DNA from: Vibrio palustris
GTDB taxonomy: Bacteria; Pseudomonadota; Gammaproteobacteria; Enterobacterales; Vibrionaceae
NCBI RefSeq assembly: GCF_024346995.1
Contig: NZ_AP024887.1
Location: 2,542,001 to 2,606,000, forward strand
DNA length: 64,000 nucleotides
Reading direction: 5' to 3'
Shown in pieces: positions 27,454 to 37,305 of the stretch. How positions within the stretch are numbered: the first letter of the stretch is position 1; every line of letters starts with the position of its first letter. The position numbers and the translations under genes are program-made. The notes beneath the pieces are model-generated. The model was given only the letters and a program-made list of their open reading frames with translations. It had not been told where the DNA came from and searched no databases.

Positions 27454-27475
27454 AAACGTGATCAATTTAACACTT
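27454..27475 (-). promoter_or_regulatory. CRP site at the cyaA promoter
   Basis: CGTGATCAATTTAACA within a 22-base imperfect palindrome matches TGTGA-N6-TCACA at most half-site bases. The minus-strand sequence (TGTTAAATTGATCACG) is, from memory, near-identical to the E. coli cyaA P2 CRP site, by which CRP-cAMP represses its own synthesis. Confidence 0.72.
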
Positions 27476-27739
27476 TAATTAATCACGGTAAAGCTATGGC
27501 CTATAAAGTTATACCAAAGTCGTAGTGCACTAAGGTTGAGTTTTTCACCTAATTATTACATTAAATTCCATCAGAGTGTGATAAGCATAGTGCATAATCT
27601 TAACGAGATACAAGTCACACTATTTTGTTTATACCAAGAAAATTCTATTTCGCAGCGTACACCGAAACAATCACTAGTGAGTTTCTACCGTGGGAAATGA
27701 TAGTATTAAAGCATATTTCAATGTTTTGCTGGATAAGTC

Positions 27740-28678
27740 ATGAATCAAACACGCCCTATTCGTATCGCCACACGTAAAAGCCCGCTTGCATTATGGCAAG
27801 CACACTATGTCAAAGATGCTCTAGAAACCGCAAACCCTGGACTAGAAGTCGAACTGGTCACGATGGTGACGCGCGGTGATGTCATTTTGGATAGCCCACT
27901 GGCAAAAGTGGGTGGCAAAGGCTTATTCGTGAAAGAATTAGAAGTGGCGATGTTAGAAGGACGTGCCGATTTAGCTGTGCATTCGATAAAAGATGTGCCC
28001 GTCGACTTTCCTGATGGATTAGGCTTAGTGACGATTTGCGAACGCGCTGACCCACGTGATGCATTTGTATCAAATACTTACCCAGACATCGATGCTTTGC
28101 CACATGGCGCAGTTGTGGGGACATGCAGTTTACGTCGTCAATGCCAATTAAAAGCGTCGCGTCCAGACATCATTATCAAGGAACTCCGTGGTAACGTGGG
28201 AACACGCTTAGGTAAACTTGATGATGGCCAATATGACGCCATCATTCTCGCAGCTGCTGGCCTGCGACGCCTCAATCTCGAATCTCGTATTCGTAGCTAT
28301 ATTACGCCGGAACAATCACTTCCTGCGGTAGGCCAAGGTGCGGTAGGTATCGAATGCCGTTTAGACGATACGTACCTGCGTGATTTACTCGCACCGCTCA
28401 ATCACACAGAGACGGCTGATCGCGTACTGTGTGAGCGCGCAATGAATAATACATTACAAGGTGGCTGTCAGGTGCCGATTGGCAGTTATTCACTTTTAGA
28501 AGGTGATACGTTGTGGCTACGAGCCTTAGTTGGTGAACCTGATGGCTCACAGATTATCCGTGGCGAAATTCGCGGTGATCGTCGCCATGCACAGCAGCTT
28601 GGAACACAACTCGCCCAACAGCTTTTAGCCGATGGCGCAGGAGACATTCTTAGTAAACTGTATCAAGAGCACGAGTAA
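27740..28678 (+). CDS. hemC: Hydroxymethylbilane synthase HemC
   Basis: Polymerises four porphobilinogens to hydroxymethylbilane in haem synthesis. 312 residues. The N-terminal [24 protein letters not shown] and the cofactor cysteine in [13 protein letters not shown] (Cys243; Cys242 in E. coli) are present. First gene of hemC-hemD-hemX-hemY; the 350-base gap to cyaA holds divergent promoters, and its hemC-proximal part shows no other clear site. Confidence 0.97.
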   Translation: MNQTRPIRIATRKSPLALWQAHYVKDALETANPGLEVELVTMVTRGDVILDSPLAKVGGKGLFVKELEVAMLEGRADLAVHSIKDVPVDFPDGLGLVTICERADPRDAFVSNTYPDIDALPHGAVVGTCSLRRQCQLKASRPDIIIKELRGNVGTRLGKLDDGQYDAIILAAAGLRRLNLESRIRSYITPEQSLPAVGQGAVGIECRLDDTYLRDLLAPLNHTETADRVLCERAMNNTLQGGCQVPIGSYSLLEGDTLWLRALVGEPDGSQIIRGEIRGDRRHAQQLGTQLAQQLLADGAGDILSKLYQEHE

Positions 28679-28683
28679 ATATA

Positions 28684-29442
28684 ATGAAGCAGGTTTTGGT
28701 CACACGTCCACAAGAATCTGGCAAAGAACTCTGTCAGATGCTTAATGCCCGTGGGATGAAATCCGTTCATCAGCCATTGATCGAGATTCAACCGGGCCAT
28801 GAGCTTATCGGATTACATGACGCTCTTAATAACAGCGACATTATTATTGCGGTAAGCCAGTATGCTGTCAGTTTTGCCACCCACTCGCTGGCACAACAAG
28901 GACAATCATGGCCGAAACCCTGCCGATATTTTGCCGTGGGTCAAAAAACCGCACAATGTTTGAGCAAAGCCTGCGGACAGACAGTACACTTTCCAGATAT
29001 CAGTGATAGTGAGCACTTAGTTGCTCTCCCTGAACTGGTCGATATTATTGATAAAAATGTTGTGATTTTACGTGGTAATGGAGGTCGAGACATCATCTAT
29101 GACACGCTAGCAGCACGAGGTGCCAAGGTCAGTTATAAAGAGGTATACCAACGCACTAACGTACCTATACTGGCAAAACAGCGCCTGACTGAGTGGCAAG
29201 CCATGGGGATCGATACCTTAGTGATCACAAGCCAACAACAGCTCACACTCTTTATGGGTTTATTTAAAGATATCGAGACAAACTGGCCTACTCAGCAAAC
29301 GTTATTAGTGCCGAGCAAACGCATTGCCGACTATGCTGACACGCTCGGCTTTACACAGATTATTGTCAGCGGTAGTGCACATAATACAGATTTAGTGGCG
29401 GCCCTCAGCCCTAACCAACAGGACTCAAGCAATGACAAGTAA
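28684..29442 (+). CDS. hemD: Uroporphyrinogen-III synthase HemD
   Basis: Closes and inverts ring D of hydroxymethylbilane. 252 residues. The family is weakly conserved; visible landmarks are LVTRPQESGKELC at the start, AVGQKTAQCL in the middle and TLVITSQQQL towards the end. Starts 5 bases after hemC and overlaps hemX by 11 bases. Confidence 0.93.
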   Translation: MKQVLVTRPQESGKELCQMLNARGMKSVHQPLIEIQPGHELIGLHDALNNSDIIIAVSQYAVSFATHSLAQQGQSWPKPCRYFAVGQKTAQCLSKACGQTVHFPDISDSEHLVALPELVDIIDKNVVILRGNGGRDIIYDTLAARGAKVSYKEVYQRTNVPILAKQRLTEWQAMGIDTLVITSQQQLTLFMGLFKDIETNWPTQQTLLVPSKRIADYADTLGFTQIIVSGSAHNTDLVAALSPNQQDSSNDK

Positions 29443-30565
29443 CCATCATTCGTCAACCACCGCTACTGACTCAAATACAGCGGACACTAGCAAAAACACC
29501 CACACTTCAAACTCTGTGCCACCCTCTTCATCAATCTCAAAAAAAGGCGCGCGCTTAGGGGCAATAGCGATTGTCATTTCTCTTGTCTTTGGTGGTGGTT
29601 TAGGGGCATACAGTTACCATAAAAACCAACAGTATCAACGCCAGATTGCCCAATTAAACACGGCTTTGCAACGTAACCAGAGCGCCTTGCAATCCAAGCT
29701 AGATAACGCACAGCAACAATTTGATCAACAAGCAAAACATTTGCAAGACACGTTAAAAACAACATTGGATCAACAACAGAAAAGTCTAGATAGCTTACAA
29801 ATGGCCATCGCTAAGCTAAAAGGCAATCGCTCTAATGATTGGTTACTTGCCGAAGCTGATTACTTCGTAAAACTGGCAGGACGTAAATTATACCTAGAGC
29901 ATGACCCAAGCACGGCAGTTGCTCTAATGGAGAGTGCCGACGAGCGTATCGCCGCACTCAACGATCCAAGCTTAACGTCTTTACGTCAAGCCATGGCCAA
30001 TGATATTACGGCACTTAAAGCCATTCCGCTCATTGATCAAGATGGCTTAGTATTACGCCTGAGCAGCCTGGAGCGTAAAGTCGACTCACTCCCTATTGCT
30101 AACGCCATTATACCCAAAGCCAAAGCCACAGAGACACAAACGGTTTCTACCAATATCAATGACTGGCAACAAAACTTATGGACGTCACTCAAAGATTTTA
30201 CTAGCCACTTTATTACCTTCCGCACTCGCGATGGTAATGCCGTTCCACTGTTGTCACCTAAGCAAGATTTCTATTTGCGTGAAAACATGAAGGCCAAGCT
30301 CGAGACAGCGATTCGTGCCGTGTATAACCACCAGCAAAAGGTCTATTCTGAAACGTTAAATACGGCAAGTGATTGGGCGGGACGCTTCTTTAGTGACAGC
30401 GATCATAGCGTGACGAGCTTTCGTCATACCTTAACCACACTTGCCGACAAACAAGTCAAGGTGGACTATCCGGCTAAGCTAGAATCACAAGCCAAACTGT
30501 CAACGCTCATACACGAACGTCTACGTCGCCAAGTATCCTCATTAACATCGGAGGATAAATCATGA
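29432..30565 (+). CDS. hemX: HemX-like inner-membrane protein
   Basis: 377 residues. A Ser/Thr/Asn-rich cytoplasmic N-terminus (about 1-40) is followed by one membrane helix (GAIAIVISLVFGGGLGAYSY), then a long Gln-rich coiled coil (about 70-130) and a helical periplasmic domain. Often annotated as a uroporphyrinogen methyltransferase, but no methyltransferase motif is visible; it is not a SAM enzyme. The role in the hem operon is unclear. Overlaps hemY by 4 bases. Confidence 0.9.
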   Translation: MTSNHHSSTTATDSNTADTSKNTHTSNSVPPSSSISKKGARLGAIAIVISLVFGGGLGAYSYHKNQQYQRQIAQLNTALQRNQSALQSKLDNAQQQFDQQAKHLQDTLKTTLDQQQKSLDSLQMAIAKLKGNRSNDWLLAEADYFVKLAGRKLYLEHDPSTAVALMESADERIAALNDPSLTSLRQAMANDITALKAIPLIDQDGLVLRLSSLERKVDSLPIANAIIPKAKATETQTVSTNINDWQQNLWTSLKDFTSHFITFRTRDGNAVPLLSPKQDFYLRENMKAKLETAIRAVYNHQQKVYSETLNTASDWAGRFFSDSDHSVTSFRHTLTTLADKQVKVDYPAKLESQAKLSTLIHERLRRQVSSLTSEDKS

Positions 30566-31740
30566 TCCGAGCGATTGTACTGTTTATTATTCTGGGGCTT
30601 GGGCTGTTCGTCGGCTCTGAGTACTCAGGACAACAAGGCTATGTACTCATTTCTATCGCCAATAAAACCATTGAAATGAGTGTTACGACCTTAGTTATTA
30701 TGGTTGTGGGTTTATTGATCGCTATCTTCGCTCTGGAGTTTATCGTTAAAAAAGTGCTCAGTAGTACTTTCAAAACCTTTAATTGGTTCACCATTCGTAA
30801 AATTCGTCGTTCTCGCCGTCTTACGAATGAAGGTATCATTAAGCTCATTGAAGGCGACTTTAAACAAGCTGAGAAAAAAGTCATTCGCTGGGCTAAACAT
30901 CATGATAACCCTTTACTCTGCTATCTTATGGCGTCAGAAGCGGCAGATAACTTAGGCAATATTAAAAAACGCGATCACTACTTAGCGCTCGCCAATGAGC
31001 AGAACCATGCTAAATTAGCGGTAGAACTGACTCGTGCTAAACAACAAGTTAACGATGGGCATATCTCTCTAGGACTGAAAACGCTACAAAGCCTACAACC
31101 CGATGCGCCCAATAATCCGATTTTACTGAACTTACTCAAGCGCTGTTATATCACCTTACATAGGTGGCAACCATTAATTGAAATTTTGCCTAAGCTGCGT
31201 AAGTTTAACCATCTCACTGAAGCCGAAAATAGAGAGTTATTAGAGACTGCTCATGTCGGTGTTTTAGCAGACATAGCTAAGCGCAATAACAGTCATGATT
31301 TGATTGAACACTGGGAAACCCTAAACCGACACGACAAGAAAAACGCGGTGATTACAGCAGCTGTCGCGAGGCACTTGCTTAACGTCAGTGAGGGCAAAGA
31401 GGCACTACCCTTTATAACACGCGTCATGAAGAGCTCACCTTCAACGCAACTCTATATGTTGATTGCTGAGGTTCCTCAAGTACACCAACAAGATGCGAAA
31501 AAATTGTTATTGCGAGTGTTGGCGAAAAACGCCCATAACGCGGAAGCCCATAGCGCTATTGCTAAACTGTATGAGTATCAAAACAATTGGTCAGACGCAC
31601 AGTTTCATTTAGAACAAGCACTTTCAATCCGTACAAGCATTGCTGATTACTCTCGTTTATCTGAAGTGCTGGCGCAGCAGAATAAAACTCAGGCAGCGCA
31701 GGATGTGAGCCGTAAGGCATTATCCTTATTACCCGAGTAA
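30562..31740 (+). CDS. hemY: HemY tetratricopeptide membrane protein
   Basis: 392 residues. Two N-terminal membrane helices (AIVLFIILGLGLFVGSEY and TLVIMVVGLLIAIFALEF) are followed by a cytoplasmic TPR-type helical domain (repeats such as NAEAHSAIAKLYEYQNNWSD). Named for its place in hemCDXY; it is not the protoporphyrinogen oxidase HemY of Gram-positive bacteria. Probably a scaffold for late haem synthesis. Confidence 0.92.
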   Translation: MIRAIVLFIILGLGLFVGSEYSGQQGYVLISIANKTIEMSVTTLVIMVVGLLIAIFALEFIVKKVLSSTFKTFNWFTIRKIRRSRRLTNEGIIKLIEGDFKQAEKKVIRWAKHHDNPLLCYLMASEAADNLGNIKKRDHYLALANEQNHAKLAVELTRAKQQVNDGHISLGLKTLQSLQPDAPNNPILLNLLKRCYITLHRWQPLIEILPKLRKFNHLTEAENRELLETAHVGVLADIAKRNNSHDLIEHWETLNRHDKKNAVITAAVARHLLNVSEGKEALPFITRVMKSSPSTQLYMLIAEVPQVHQQDAKKLLLRVLAKNAHNAEAHSAIAKLYEYQNNWSDAQFHLEQALSIRTSIADYSRLSEVLAQQNKTQAAQDVSRKALSLLPE

Positions 31741-31760
31741 GAAAGTCGCTATTACATAAA

Positions 31761-31790
31761 AAAACCAGCGTCTAAACGCTGGTTTTTTTT
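31761..31790. terminator. Bidirectional terminator between hemY and hemN
   Basis: AAAACCAGCG pairs with CGCTGGTTTT around TCTAAA, with an A run before and a T run after. Confidence 0.9.
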
Positions 31791-31791
31791 G

Positions 31792-33180
31792 TTAAATCAC
31801 TCGGGAAAACTGTTGTTGTCGCGCTTGCTGACGTAAATAACGGTCAAAGCACATACAAATGTTCCTAATCAATAATCGCCCTTTTAGGGTCACCTCTAAA
31901 TAACGCTCGCTGGTAACCACCAAACCATCATCGATAAAGGTTTGCATTAATTCAAGATCTTGCTGGAAGTAGTGAGAAAACGTAACTCCAAACTCAGACT
32001 CTATCGCCTGCTTATCAAGCTTGAAATTACACATCAATAGCTTAATGACCTCACGTCGAATGAGATCATCATCATCAAGCGAAACCCCTTTCCATAAAGC
32101 ATGACGTAATTGATCCATTTGCTGATAATATTTTTTCAATTCTTTTTGGTTCTGTGAATAGGTATTACCGATCATAGAAATTGCAGATACCCCAAAGCCA
32201 ACTAAATCACATTCACCTTGCGTGGTATACCCTTGGAAGTTGCGATGTAAACGGCCTTCACGCTGCGCTAACGCTAACTCATCATCTGGTAAAGCAAAGT
32301 GATCCATACCAATGAACTGGTAACCAGCATGCGTCAAATACTCGATGGTATTTTGCAAAATTTTCATTTTTTCTTCTGGCTGCGGTAAATCCTCATCATG
32401 GATTTTACGCTGTGCGGGGAATAAGCGTGGCATATGCGCATAGTTAAACACGGATAGGCGCCCAGGGTGCACCTCAACCACACGCTTTAATGTATCCATA
32501 AAGCTATCCGCTGTTTGCAACGGTAATCCATACACAAGATCAAGGTTAGTTGAGCGGAACCCCAACTGGGCTGCTCGCTCTACCATTGCAACAATGAAAG
32601 ATTCATCTTGCTCACGGTTAATTTTCACCTGCACGTCTTTATTAAAATCTTGTACACCAATACTGATGCGGTTAAAACCTTCAGCTCTTAAATGATCAAG
32701 AATATCGAGCTCGATTTCTCGTGGGTCGATTTCAATACTAATTTCGGCATCATCTGAAAACGTAAATTCTTCATGCACCACCGACATCACACGCGTGATT
32801 TGCGGTTTAGTCAGGAATGTTGGTGTACCACCACCAAAATGCAGCTGCGTCACGGTACGGTTTTGCAACAAAGCCGCACGTTGACGTATCTCTTGATCGA
32901 GTACATCCAAATATTCATCGGCTTTTTCAGCATGCCTTGTCACGATTTTATTACATCCGCAGTAGTAACAGAGCTTGTGACAAAATGGGATATGAATATA
33001 GAGGGATAATGGGCGCTCAGGGTATTCCGTACATGCCATATCAAGCTCTGCACTGGTAAAGGCCTCATGGAATTCTAGGGCGGTAGGATACGACGTATAA
33101 CGAGGACCTGAATAGTTGTATTTGTTGAGAATATCCTGATCCCAAACCACTTGCTGACTCGGTACAACTGACGATGACAT
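31792..33180 (-). CDS. hemN: Oxygen-independent coproporphyrinogen-III dehydrogenase HemN
   Basis: Radical-SAM enzyme converting coproporphyrinogen III to protoporphyrinogen IX without oxygen. 462 residues. The 4Fe-4S cysteines are in CHKLCYYCGCNK, followed by LHFGGGTPTFL and the SIEIDPRE strand. The ATG at 33180 gives the family-like start; the frame to 33231 is not supported by a ribosome site. Upstream (33181-33318) no FNR box was confirmed. Confidence 0.96.
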   Translation of the reverse strand: MSSSVVPSQQVVWDQDILNKYNYSGPRYTSYPTALEFHEAFTSAELDMACTEYPERPLSLYIHIPFCHKLCYYCGCNKIVTRHAEKADEYLDVLDQEIRQRAALLQNRTVTQLHFGGGTPTFLTKPQITRVMSVVHEEFTFSDDAEISIEIDPREIELDILDHLRAEGFNRISIGVQDFNKDVQVKINREQDESFIVAMVERAAQLGFRSTNLDLVYGLPLQTADSFMDTLKRVVEVHPGRLSVFNYAHMPRLFPAQRKIHDEDLPQPEEKMKILQNTIEYLTHAGYQFIGMDHFALPDDELALAQREGRLHRNFQGYTTQGECDLVGFGVSAISMIGNTYSQNQKELKKYYQQMDQLRHALWKGVSLDDDDLIRREVIKLLMCNFKLDKQAIESEFGVTFSHYFQQDLELMQTFIDDGLVVTSERYLEVTLKGRLLIRNICMCFDRYLRQQARQQQFSRVI

Positions 33181-33318
33181 GAAGGTAATTTCCACAATGA
33201 AACACAGAATGAATAGTTTGCCACACGACAAGACTTAGGCGTGTGGCAAAATGAACAAGATGGGGTCTAAATGTTCGGTTTTGCTAGCTTGATCACTAAC
33301 CCAACCCACCGACGATAT

Positions 33319-33810
33319 TTATACCATTTGAATAGAAATTTGATTATTGAGAGGCGCGATACGTTGTTTTAACGCTTTCAATTCTTCAACAATCGAGTCA
33401 TTCAAACGAGATTCGGCTTTCATGCGAGTGAAATTTTGCTGCATACGGTCGCGTTTCGGTAACTCTTGGCGAGATTCCCCGCGCGCCATATCTTTCACCA
33501 CATGATATAGCTCAGCGATGGCTGGATACTCATCATCAAAATTTTGTACCCGCTCGTCACCCTGTAAATAATCCATAATACAGTAAACACGAATGCTGAT
33601 CTCAGAGAGATCACATTGACCTTGGATACCAGTCATACATAAGACATTTACGCTTTCAAAGATGTTCGCATTACGTTTTTCAATCGCAATCGCACGGTGA
33701 TGGGCTTGCAACTTTTTTTGCTGCTTAAGCTGGAATAATAAATATCCCGCGTATGCAGCAAGTCCCGCAATAATGACACAAGCAACAACGGATAACAGGA
33801 TAATATTCAT
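33319..33810 (-). CDS. DUF2489 family membrane-anchored protein
   Basis: 163 residues: one N-terminal membrane helix (ILLSVVACVIIAGLAAYAGYLLF), a basic linker, then a helical cytoplasmic domain with three cysteines (LCMTGIQGQCDLSEI, RVYCIMDYLQGDERV). Conserved between hemN and yihI in vibrios; the function is unknown. 9 bases from yihI. Confidence 0.78.
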   Translation of the reverse strand: MNIILLSVVACVIIAGLAAYAGYLLFQLKQQKKLQAHHRAIAIEKRNANIFESVNVLCMTGIQGQCDLSEISIRVYCIMDYLQGDERVQNFDDEYPAIAELYHVVKDMARGESRQELPKRDRMQQNFTRMKAESRLNDSIVEELKALKQRIAPLNNQISIQMV

Positions 33811-33819
33811 AGTACGACC

Positions 33820-34386
33820 TTATTTGTAGCTGTCGATGTCGATACCTTGAAACTGACTTAATAAATCATCATCCGACTTAGGTGCTGACTGTTTTTTCGA
33901 TGGCTGTGAAGGCGCGGCCGGAACTTCTTCCTCTGCGTCATCTTCTACATCATCAAACAGACCCAATTGATCCATTAAGATTTCAATACGATCAAGTTTT
34001 TCATCAACATACTTTTGTAAACCTACACCTAACTTCTCACCGTTTTCAAGGCGAGTCATTAATACAGCAAGTTGCGCATCATTTTCCAGCATCTCTAGCT
34101 CTTGTGCTGCGGAGACACGACGTTCTTGTTTAGTCTGTTTTTTAGGTGCTTCCACGATGAGTGGTATTTTTTTCTTGCTACCCAAACGAGCATCACGTTT
34201 TTGACCGCCTTTATTCGCCTGCTCATCTTGAGCCGTTGAATGACGCTGGCCTGTTTTCAAGCCTTTACGTTTTTTCAATCGTTTACGGAGACGACCATCT
34301 TGATCAGCTTCGCTACGATTACGAGTAACAATTATTTCAGCACTGCTATTAGCTCCAGGTTTTCTGGATTTTTTTGAGCGACTCAT
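33820..34386 (-). CDS. yihI: Der GTPase-activating protein YihI
   Basis: 188 residues. A highly basic N-terminus (MSRSKKSRKPGANS, RKRLKKRKGLKTGQRHS), a central charged helix and an acidic C-terminal tail (DDVEDDAEEE) match YihI, which stimulates GTP hydrolysis by the ribosome-assembly GTPase Der. Neighbour of hemN as in E. coli. Its ATG overlaps the stop of the preceding methyltransferase gene by 4 bases. Confidence 0.9.
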   Translation of the reverse strand: MSRSKKSRKPGANSSAEIIVTRNRSEADQDGRLRKRLKKRKGLKTGQRHSTAQDEQANKGGQKRDARLGSKKKIPLIVEAPKKQTKQERRVSAAQELEMLENDAQLAVLMTRLENGEKLGVGLQKYVDEKLDRIEILMDQLGLFDDVEDDAEEEVPAAPSQPSKKQSAPKSDDDLLSQFQGIDIDSYK

Positions 34387-35024
34387 TGCTGGGCCTTCCT
34401 CAGTAGAATTACATCATTGCCAATAAATTCAAGTTCGAGCTTATCCCGCTCAGCCAAAAACTGGAAGGTTTCGCGACTAAAAAACACCACATGGGTTAGA
34501 TCGTTTTTATAGTGCCATCCAGCAAATGCTTCCACATTTTGTACCATCTTGGTCATAAGACCAATCCAGCCTTTCGGCTTAACCAAATTCAACCATTGCT
34601 GCCACACCTGATGAGGATCATGTAGATGCTCAATCACTTCCGTAGCAGTCATAAAATCATAAGTATGTCGCAACGACTCTTTATCAGGATGGAAAAAAAT
34701 GTCGTATAACGCAACTTTATGTCCGGCTTCTTCAAGCATCACAGACAATGTAGGCCCGGGCCCACATCCAAAATCTAGCCCCTGAGAATGAGGGCTTAAC
34801 CGTTCAAGGAGTGGAGTACTCACTCGTGATAGAAACCGTCGATACCCCATATCTTGGGGATTATTTTCATGCAGGTCATAAAACGCTTTTTCTCGCGCTG
34901 CATCTAACCGCTGTTCAGGGTGAACAAATACCAATGAACATCGTACGCATTGTAGATAGTCACGCACCTCATCCGAAAAATAGGCGGTCGTTTTCTCACC
35001 ATGACACAAAGGGCATAAATGCAT
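34383..35024 (-). CDS. Class I SAM-dependent methyltransferase with zinc ribbon
   Basis: 213 residues from the ATG at 35024, which follows AAGGAG at 8 bases. An N-terminal zinc ribbon (LCPLCHG and LQCVRCSLVF, four cysteines) is joined to a methyltransferase domain with LDFGCGPGPTLSVM as the SAM loop and the TEVIEHLHDP motif. The substrate is unknown; the arrangement resembles small methyltransferases of the COG2227 type. First gene of the group methyltransferase-yihI-DUF2489. Confidence 0.82.
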   Translation of the reverse strand: MHLCPLCHGEKTTAYFSDEVRDYLQCVRCSLVFVHPEQRLDAAREKAFYDLHENNPQDMGYRRFLSRVSTPLLERLSPHSQGLDFGCGPGPTLSVMLEEAGHKVALYDIFFHPDKESLRHTYDFMTATEVIEHLHDPHQVWQQWLNLVKPKGWIGLMTKMVQNVEAFAGWHYKNDLTHVVFFSRETFQFLAERDKLELEFIGNDVILLRKAQQ

Positions 35025-35107
35025 AACCTGGACTCCTTGAATGGGATGCGCAACATACCAGAAATCCACCTCAGAGTGGAGACTTTACAACCAAATTCCC
35101 GCTTATT

Positions 35108-35141
35108 GCAAAAAACGACAGCCGCCGCTGTCGTTTTTTGC
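35108..35141. terminator. Bidirectional terminator between methyltransferase and GH43 genes
   Basis: A perfect 15-base stem (GCAAAAAACGACAGC with its complement) around CGCC, ending in a T run on either strand. It ends the GH43 transcript; the methyltransferase gene reads away from it. Confidence 0.85.
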
Positions 35142-35166
35142 ATCATTTCAAGCAAAACACCTAGTC

Positions 35167-36942
35167 TCACATTTCGTGAAAGGTTGCATCCGCTTTATCG
35201 AGATCCGATGAGAGCGTTTCTACCACGAGTTGGTAGTTTTTATGGCGAATAAAATACTGCGGGTAATTATACGACTCATACGAGGTTTTATCAGGATTCG
35301 ATAACCCTTGACGTCGATAAAAAGTGGCATCTGCGGCAAACGTATTTCCTTTATTATACTCCATATATAAAGAAAAATTACGATGACGCAAATAATATCC
35401 CGGATGGCTGACTGATTCAAAAGAGATACCTTGCGGGTCAGCAAGCCCAGCAACAACTTTAAATTGGCTCGATGTTGCAGGGGTCGGATTCGTCTCTAGC
35501 CATACGCCATTCGCACGAAACGATAATTGGCTGTCCTCCCATCCAACGGGAGTAATGGTGGTTGCATTGGCACGCAGTAGTAACCAATCTTGTTGATACC
35601 CTCCGTTATTTTGCCACTGACCAACAACCGCATCTTGCGTCGTTACCGCATTAATACTCTCTAATAACTTTTGGCTCTGACTATTTTTCACATGGAAAGC
35701 CTGTGGCGTATCCTGCTGAGTAATATTCCAATATTGACTCATACTATTACTATCAGGACGCAATACCGCAAGCGCTCCATTGTCTGTCGAAGAAGAGCGA
35801 ATATCGAGTACTTGTCCAGTTTTTTTATGTATCAGCTTATACCGATCATCTAAAGTATGACGCAATTGAAACGTCTGATTGACGGTTGCATTACAACTAT
35901 GCTGAACCAGCTTCATGCTATCTTGATTCGGCTGTAAACAACGCTCACTTAGCCTATTTTTGACCACGAACTCCCCTGACAATCCAGGCGTTCCGACGCC
36001 TTGCTGGGTTGGAATAACTTTTTTAATATGACCTGATTGATCATATTCCAACTTATCCATTGCCACACTACGCCGATATTCTCCGCCATCCGGTAATTCT
36101 GCATTGTGATAAACAAGATAAGATTGATCATGATAGGTAATGATTGACTGATGGCTCGTTGGGGAATTGACATCATCCGCCTCTAAAATGATCCCTTGAT
36201 AACGATAAGGCCCCATAGGGTTGGTGGAGGTGGAATAGACAATCCGCTCCGGCCACCCAGCAGCATAAGATAAGTAATACGTACCGTTGCGTTCATGTAC
36301 ATAAGGCGCTTCGGTAAACCAAGGGACCTGATCATTACCAATGGTTTGTATGTCTCCATCAAGCTCGACCATGTTCTCTTTCAGTTTCACGGCTTTAATT
36401 AAGCCACCGTCAGTGGCATTGCCCCAAAACATGTAGGCTTGCCCTTGGTTATCAATAAATACCGTGGGATCAATATCTAAAGTTTCATTTGGCGTCATGC
36501 TATCGGTAATCAAGGCATGTCCTAACGCATCATGAAATGGCCCGCTTGGAGAATCACTCTCCGCCACACCAATACCAAACCAGCCATCACGGTCATTATT
36601 GACAGGCACATACCAATAATATTTATCTCCCCGCTTGATGACCTCGCCAGCCCAAGCATCGGCCGATGCCCAACTAAAGTCCTCTAAAGAGAGGGCGGGG
36701 CCATGATCTTGCCAATTCACAAGATCCTGCGACGAAAATACATGCCAATCATACATTCGATAACCTGTATCCGTTACTTCTGCTTGATCATGACCGGTAT
36801 AGATGTAAACCGTATCGTCAAATACAGCCGCCGACGGATCAGCGGTATAAATATGTTTAATAATTGGATTACTGGCCAGTGCGAGCGTCGTACTGCTGAG
36901 TAACAATGCAGTGGCTAACATGCTTTTTTTATATATCGACAT
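35167..36942 (-). CDS. Secreted GH43 arabinan-active hydrolase with ricin-type and AbfB (CBM42) modules
   Basis: 591 residues. The signal peptide (about 1-23) ends LALAS. The five-bladed GH43 domain (about 25-320) shows its three acids: DPSAAVF (Asp35), DIDPTVF (Asp158) and FTEAPYVH (Glu211). A ricin-like beta-trefoil follows (about 330-465, CLQPNQ and QDWLLL), then an AbfB arabinofuranose-binding domain (about 480-591) with HPGYYLRHRNF and YPQYFIRHKNY repeats. GH43 enzymes release arabinose or xylose from plant polysaccharides; the AbfB module favours arabinan or arabinoxylan. It has a strong ribosome site (AAGGAAGGG). It stands alone among housekeeping genes, 15 kb from the ara locus. Horizontal gain is inferred from its isolation. 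Confidence 0.85.
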   Translation of the reverse strand: MSIYKKSMLATALLLSSTTLALASNPIIKHIYTADPSAAVFDDTVYIYTGHDQAEVTDTGYRMYDWHVFSSQDLVNWQDHGPALSLEDFSWASADAWAGEVIKRGDKYYWYVPVNNDRDGWFGIGVAESDSPSGPFHDALGHALITDSMTPNETLDIDPTVFIDNQGQAYMFWGNATDGGLIKAVKLKENMVELDGDIQTIGNDQVPWFTEAPYVHERNGTYYLSYAAGWPERIVYSTSTNPMGPYRYQGIILEADDVNSPTSHQSIITYHDQSYLVYHNAELPDGGEYRRSVAMDKLEYDQSGHIKKVIPTQQGVGTPGLSGEFVVKNRLSERCLQPNQDSMKLVQHSCNATVNQTFQLRHTLDDRYKLIHKKTGQVLDIRSSSTDNGALAVLRPDSNSMSQYWNITQQDTPQAFHVKNSQSQKLLESINAVTTQDAVVGQWQNNGGYQQDWLLLRANATTITPVGWEDSQLSFRANGVWLETNPTPATSSQFKVVAGLADPQGISFESVSHPGYYLRHRNFSLYMEYNKGNTFAADATFYRRQGLSNPDKTSYESYNYPQYFIRHKNYQLVVETLSSDLDKADATFHEM

Positions 36943-37305
36943 TCAAGTTCCCTTCCTTTGTGAGGCTCCGTACATCAACACACAATTAATAATGTGAATT
37001 CCACGTTTGAAAGTAATGGGCTATATGAATAGTTCAAGCATGACTCAATAAGAGTTAGACACACTGCGAAAGCTTGTTTTATTTCGCACTACAAAGTATA
37101 AAAAAGCGATATTTCTCCAGATAGAATCAAACAACCATACTACGCGGTACGTTTCATGGACTCGAGCTAGATAAAATATAAAGCTCAAAGTGAGTTATTC
37201 GTTTTTATTAAAAGCACTCATGGTATAATCGCTGGTTCTGTGGATAGCACAGACCATTGTCAGCAATAACCAATACCTTGAATCCGTAAAGATGGAGTAA
37301 CTAGA
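36943..37305. other. Divergent intergenic region GH43 / engB
   Basis: 363 bases without a gene. The engB-proximal end has an extended -10 promoter and a short hairpin. No AraC half-site with the spacing seen at araF was found near the GH43 start, so that gene's regulation is not visible. Confidence 0.5.
37221..37229 (+). promoter_or_regulatory. Extended -10 promoter of engB
   Basis: TGG followed by a perfect TATAAT (37224-37229), 77 bases before the engB start. The -35 region is poor, as is common for extended -10 promoters. Confidence 0.6.

Noticed and set aside
27388..27465. N-terminal extension of cyaA
   Set aside because: It overlaps the CRP site and lacks a ribosome site; the TTG at 27387 matches the family start.
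37240..37248. Single DnaA-like box (TGTGGATAG) before engB
   Set aside because: One mismatch, alone, inside a leader hairpin; not counted as a site.
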